NCBI GenBank assembly: GCA_937975725.1
Contig: CALJUL010000064.1
Span: 1-23,085, forward strand
Source: an uncultured Pseudoxanthomonas sp.
GTDB taxonomy: Bacteria; Pseudomonadota; Gammaproteobacteria; Xanthomonadales; Xanthomonadaceae
Direction: 5' to 3'
DNA length: 23,085 nt
Of the stretch, positions 21,392-23,085 are shown piece by piece (within the stretch, counting starts at the first letter, position 1; every line of letters begins with the position of its first letter). A model generated the notes under the pieces. That model searched no databases and was not told the DNA's origin. It was given only the letters and a program-made list of their open reading frames with translations. A program made the translations under genes and the position numbers.

Positions 21392-21410
21392 CCGGCGGGC
21401 GGCCCGCCGG
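21392..21410 (-). terminator. Palindrome downstream of glnS, candidate terminator
   Basis: CCGGCGGGC-G-GCCCGCCGG is a near-perfect GC palindrome (practically a 7-bp stem with a 5-nt loop) 39 nt past the glnS stop. On the minus strand it is followed by TTTCACC, a short T-run. It probably ends or reduces read-through into the lipoprotein gene. Confidence 0.45.
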
Positions 21411-21449
21411 CGGCATGGGAGCAGGCCCCGGCCGGACCATCGGCGGGCC

Positions 21450-23085
<1,636 letters not shown>

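Overview
The window is dense, GC-rich DNA (roughly 70% G+C by eye) from a gammaproteobacterium, most likely of the Xanthomonadaceae (Lysobacter/Luteimonas/Pseudoxanthomonas type). The gene order lgt-thyA-folA facing apaH-apaG-rsmA-pdxA-surA-lptD, the ubiH-ubiI-like pair, and GTAG-headed palindromic repeats of the kind described in Stenotrophomonas all point that way. It is mostly a core-genome housekeeping region, with no phage, IS, CRISPR or toxin-antitoxin locus that I can see.

Layout. 1-538 (+): the end of one TPM-domain gene and a complete second one. 827-3400 (+): lgt, thyA, a small two-helix membrane protein and folA, closely packed or overlapping. 3397-3560: a composite repeat between convergent genes that supplies the stop codons of both. 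3557-11415 (-): the outer-membrane/RNA-maintenance cluster, read as lptD > surA > pdxA > rsmA > apaG > apaH > a DUF1287 lipoprotein. 11546-13751 (-): a probable cobalamin importer (BtuM-like), a PduO-type cobalamin adenosyltransferase and a class II-like histone deacetylase-family enzyme. 13855-16241 (+): ubiH and a UbiI/UbiF-like hydroxylase. 16313-17032 (-): an unrecognised 239-residue protein. 17171-17950 (+): an exported SGNH hydrolase, convergent with 17969-18895 (-), an exported SMP-30/gluconolactonase-like beta-propeller. 19163-23085 (-): glnS (5' end outside the window), a cysteine-rich lipoprotein overlapping a nucleoside/guanine deaminase-like gene, and rlmM.

How the genes work together. 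Lgt lipidates lipoproteins; two predicted lipoproteins lie in the window. ThyA turns methylene-THF into DHF and FolA regenerates THF. LptD and SurA serve outer-membrane assembly, SurA being a folding factor for LptD. RsmA and RlmM modify rRNA. The two flavin hydroxylases act in ubiquinone synthesis. The BtuM-like protein and the adenosyltransferase form a plausible minimal unit for B12 uptake and coenzyme formation.

Less ordinary features: five intergenic sites carrying six inverted pairs of short GTAG-type palindromes, one nesting a CGGAT-rich inverted repeat; a BtuM-like gene 12 bp from an adenosyltransferase gene; three genes (ubiH, apaG, rsmA) with a -10-like hexamer 6-7 nt before ATG, suggesting leaderless transcripts; an unknown protein with an HTH-like N-terminal half; and a ten-cysteine lipoprotein coupled to a deaminase. 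I see no clearly new multigene system.
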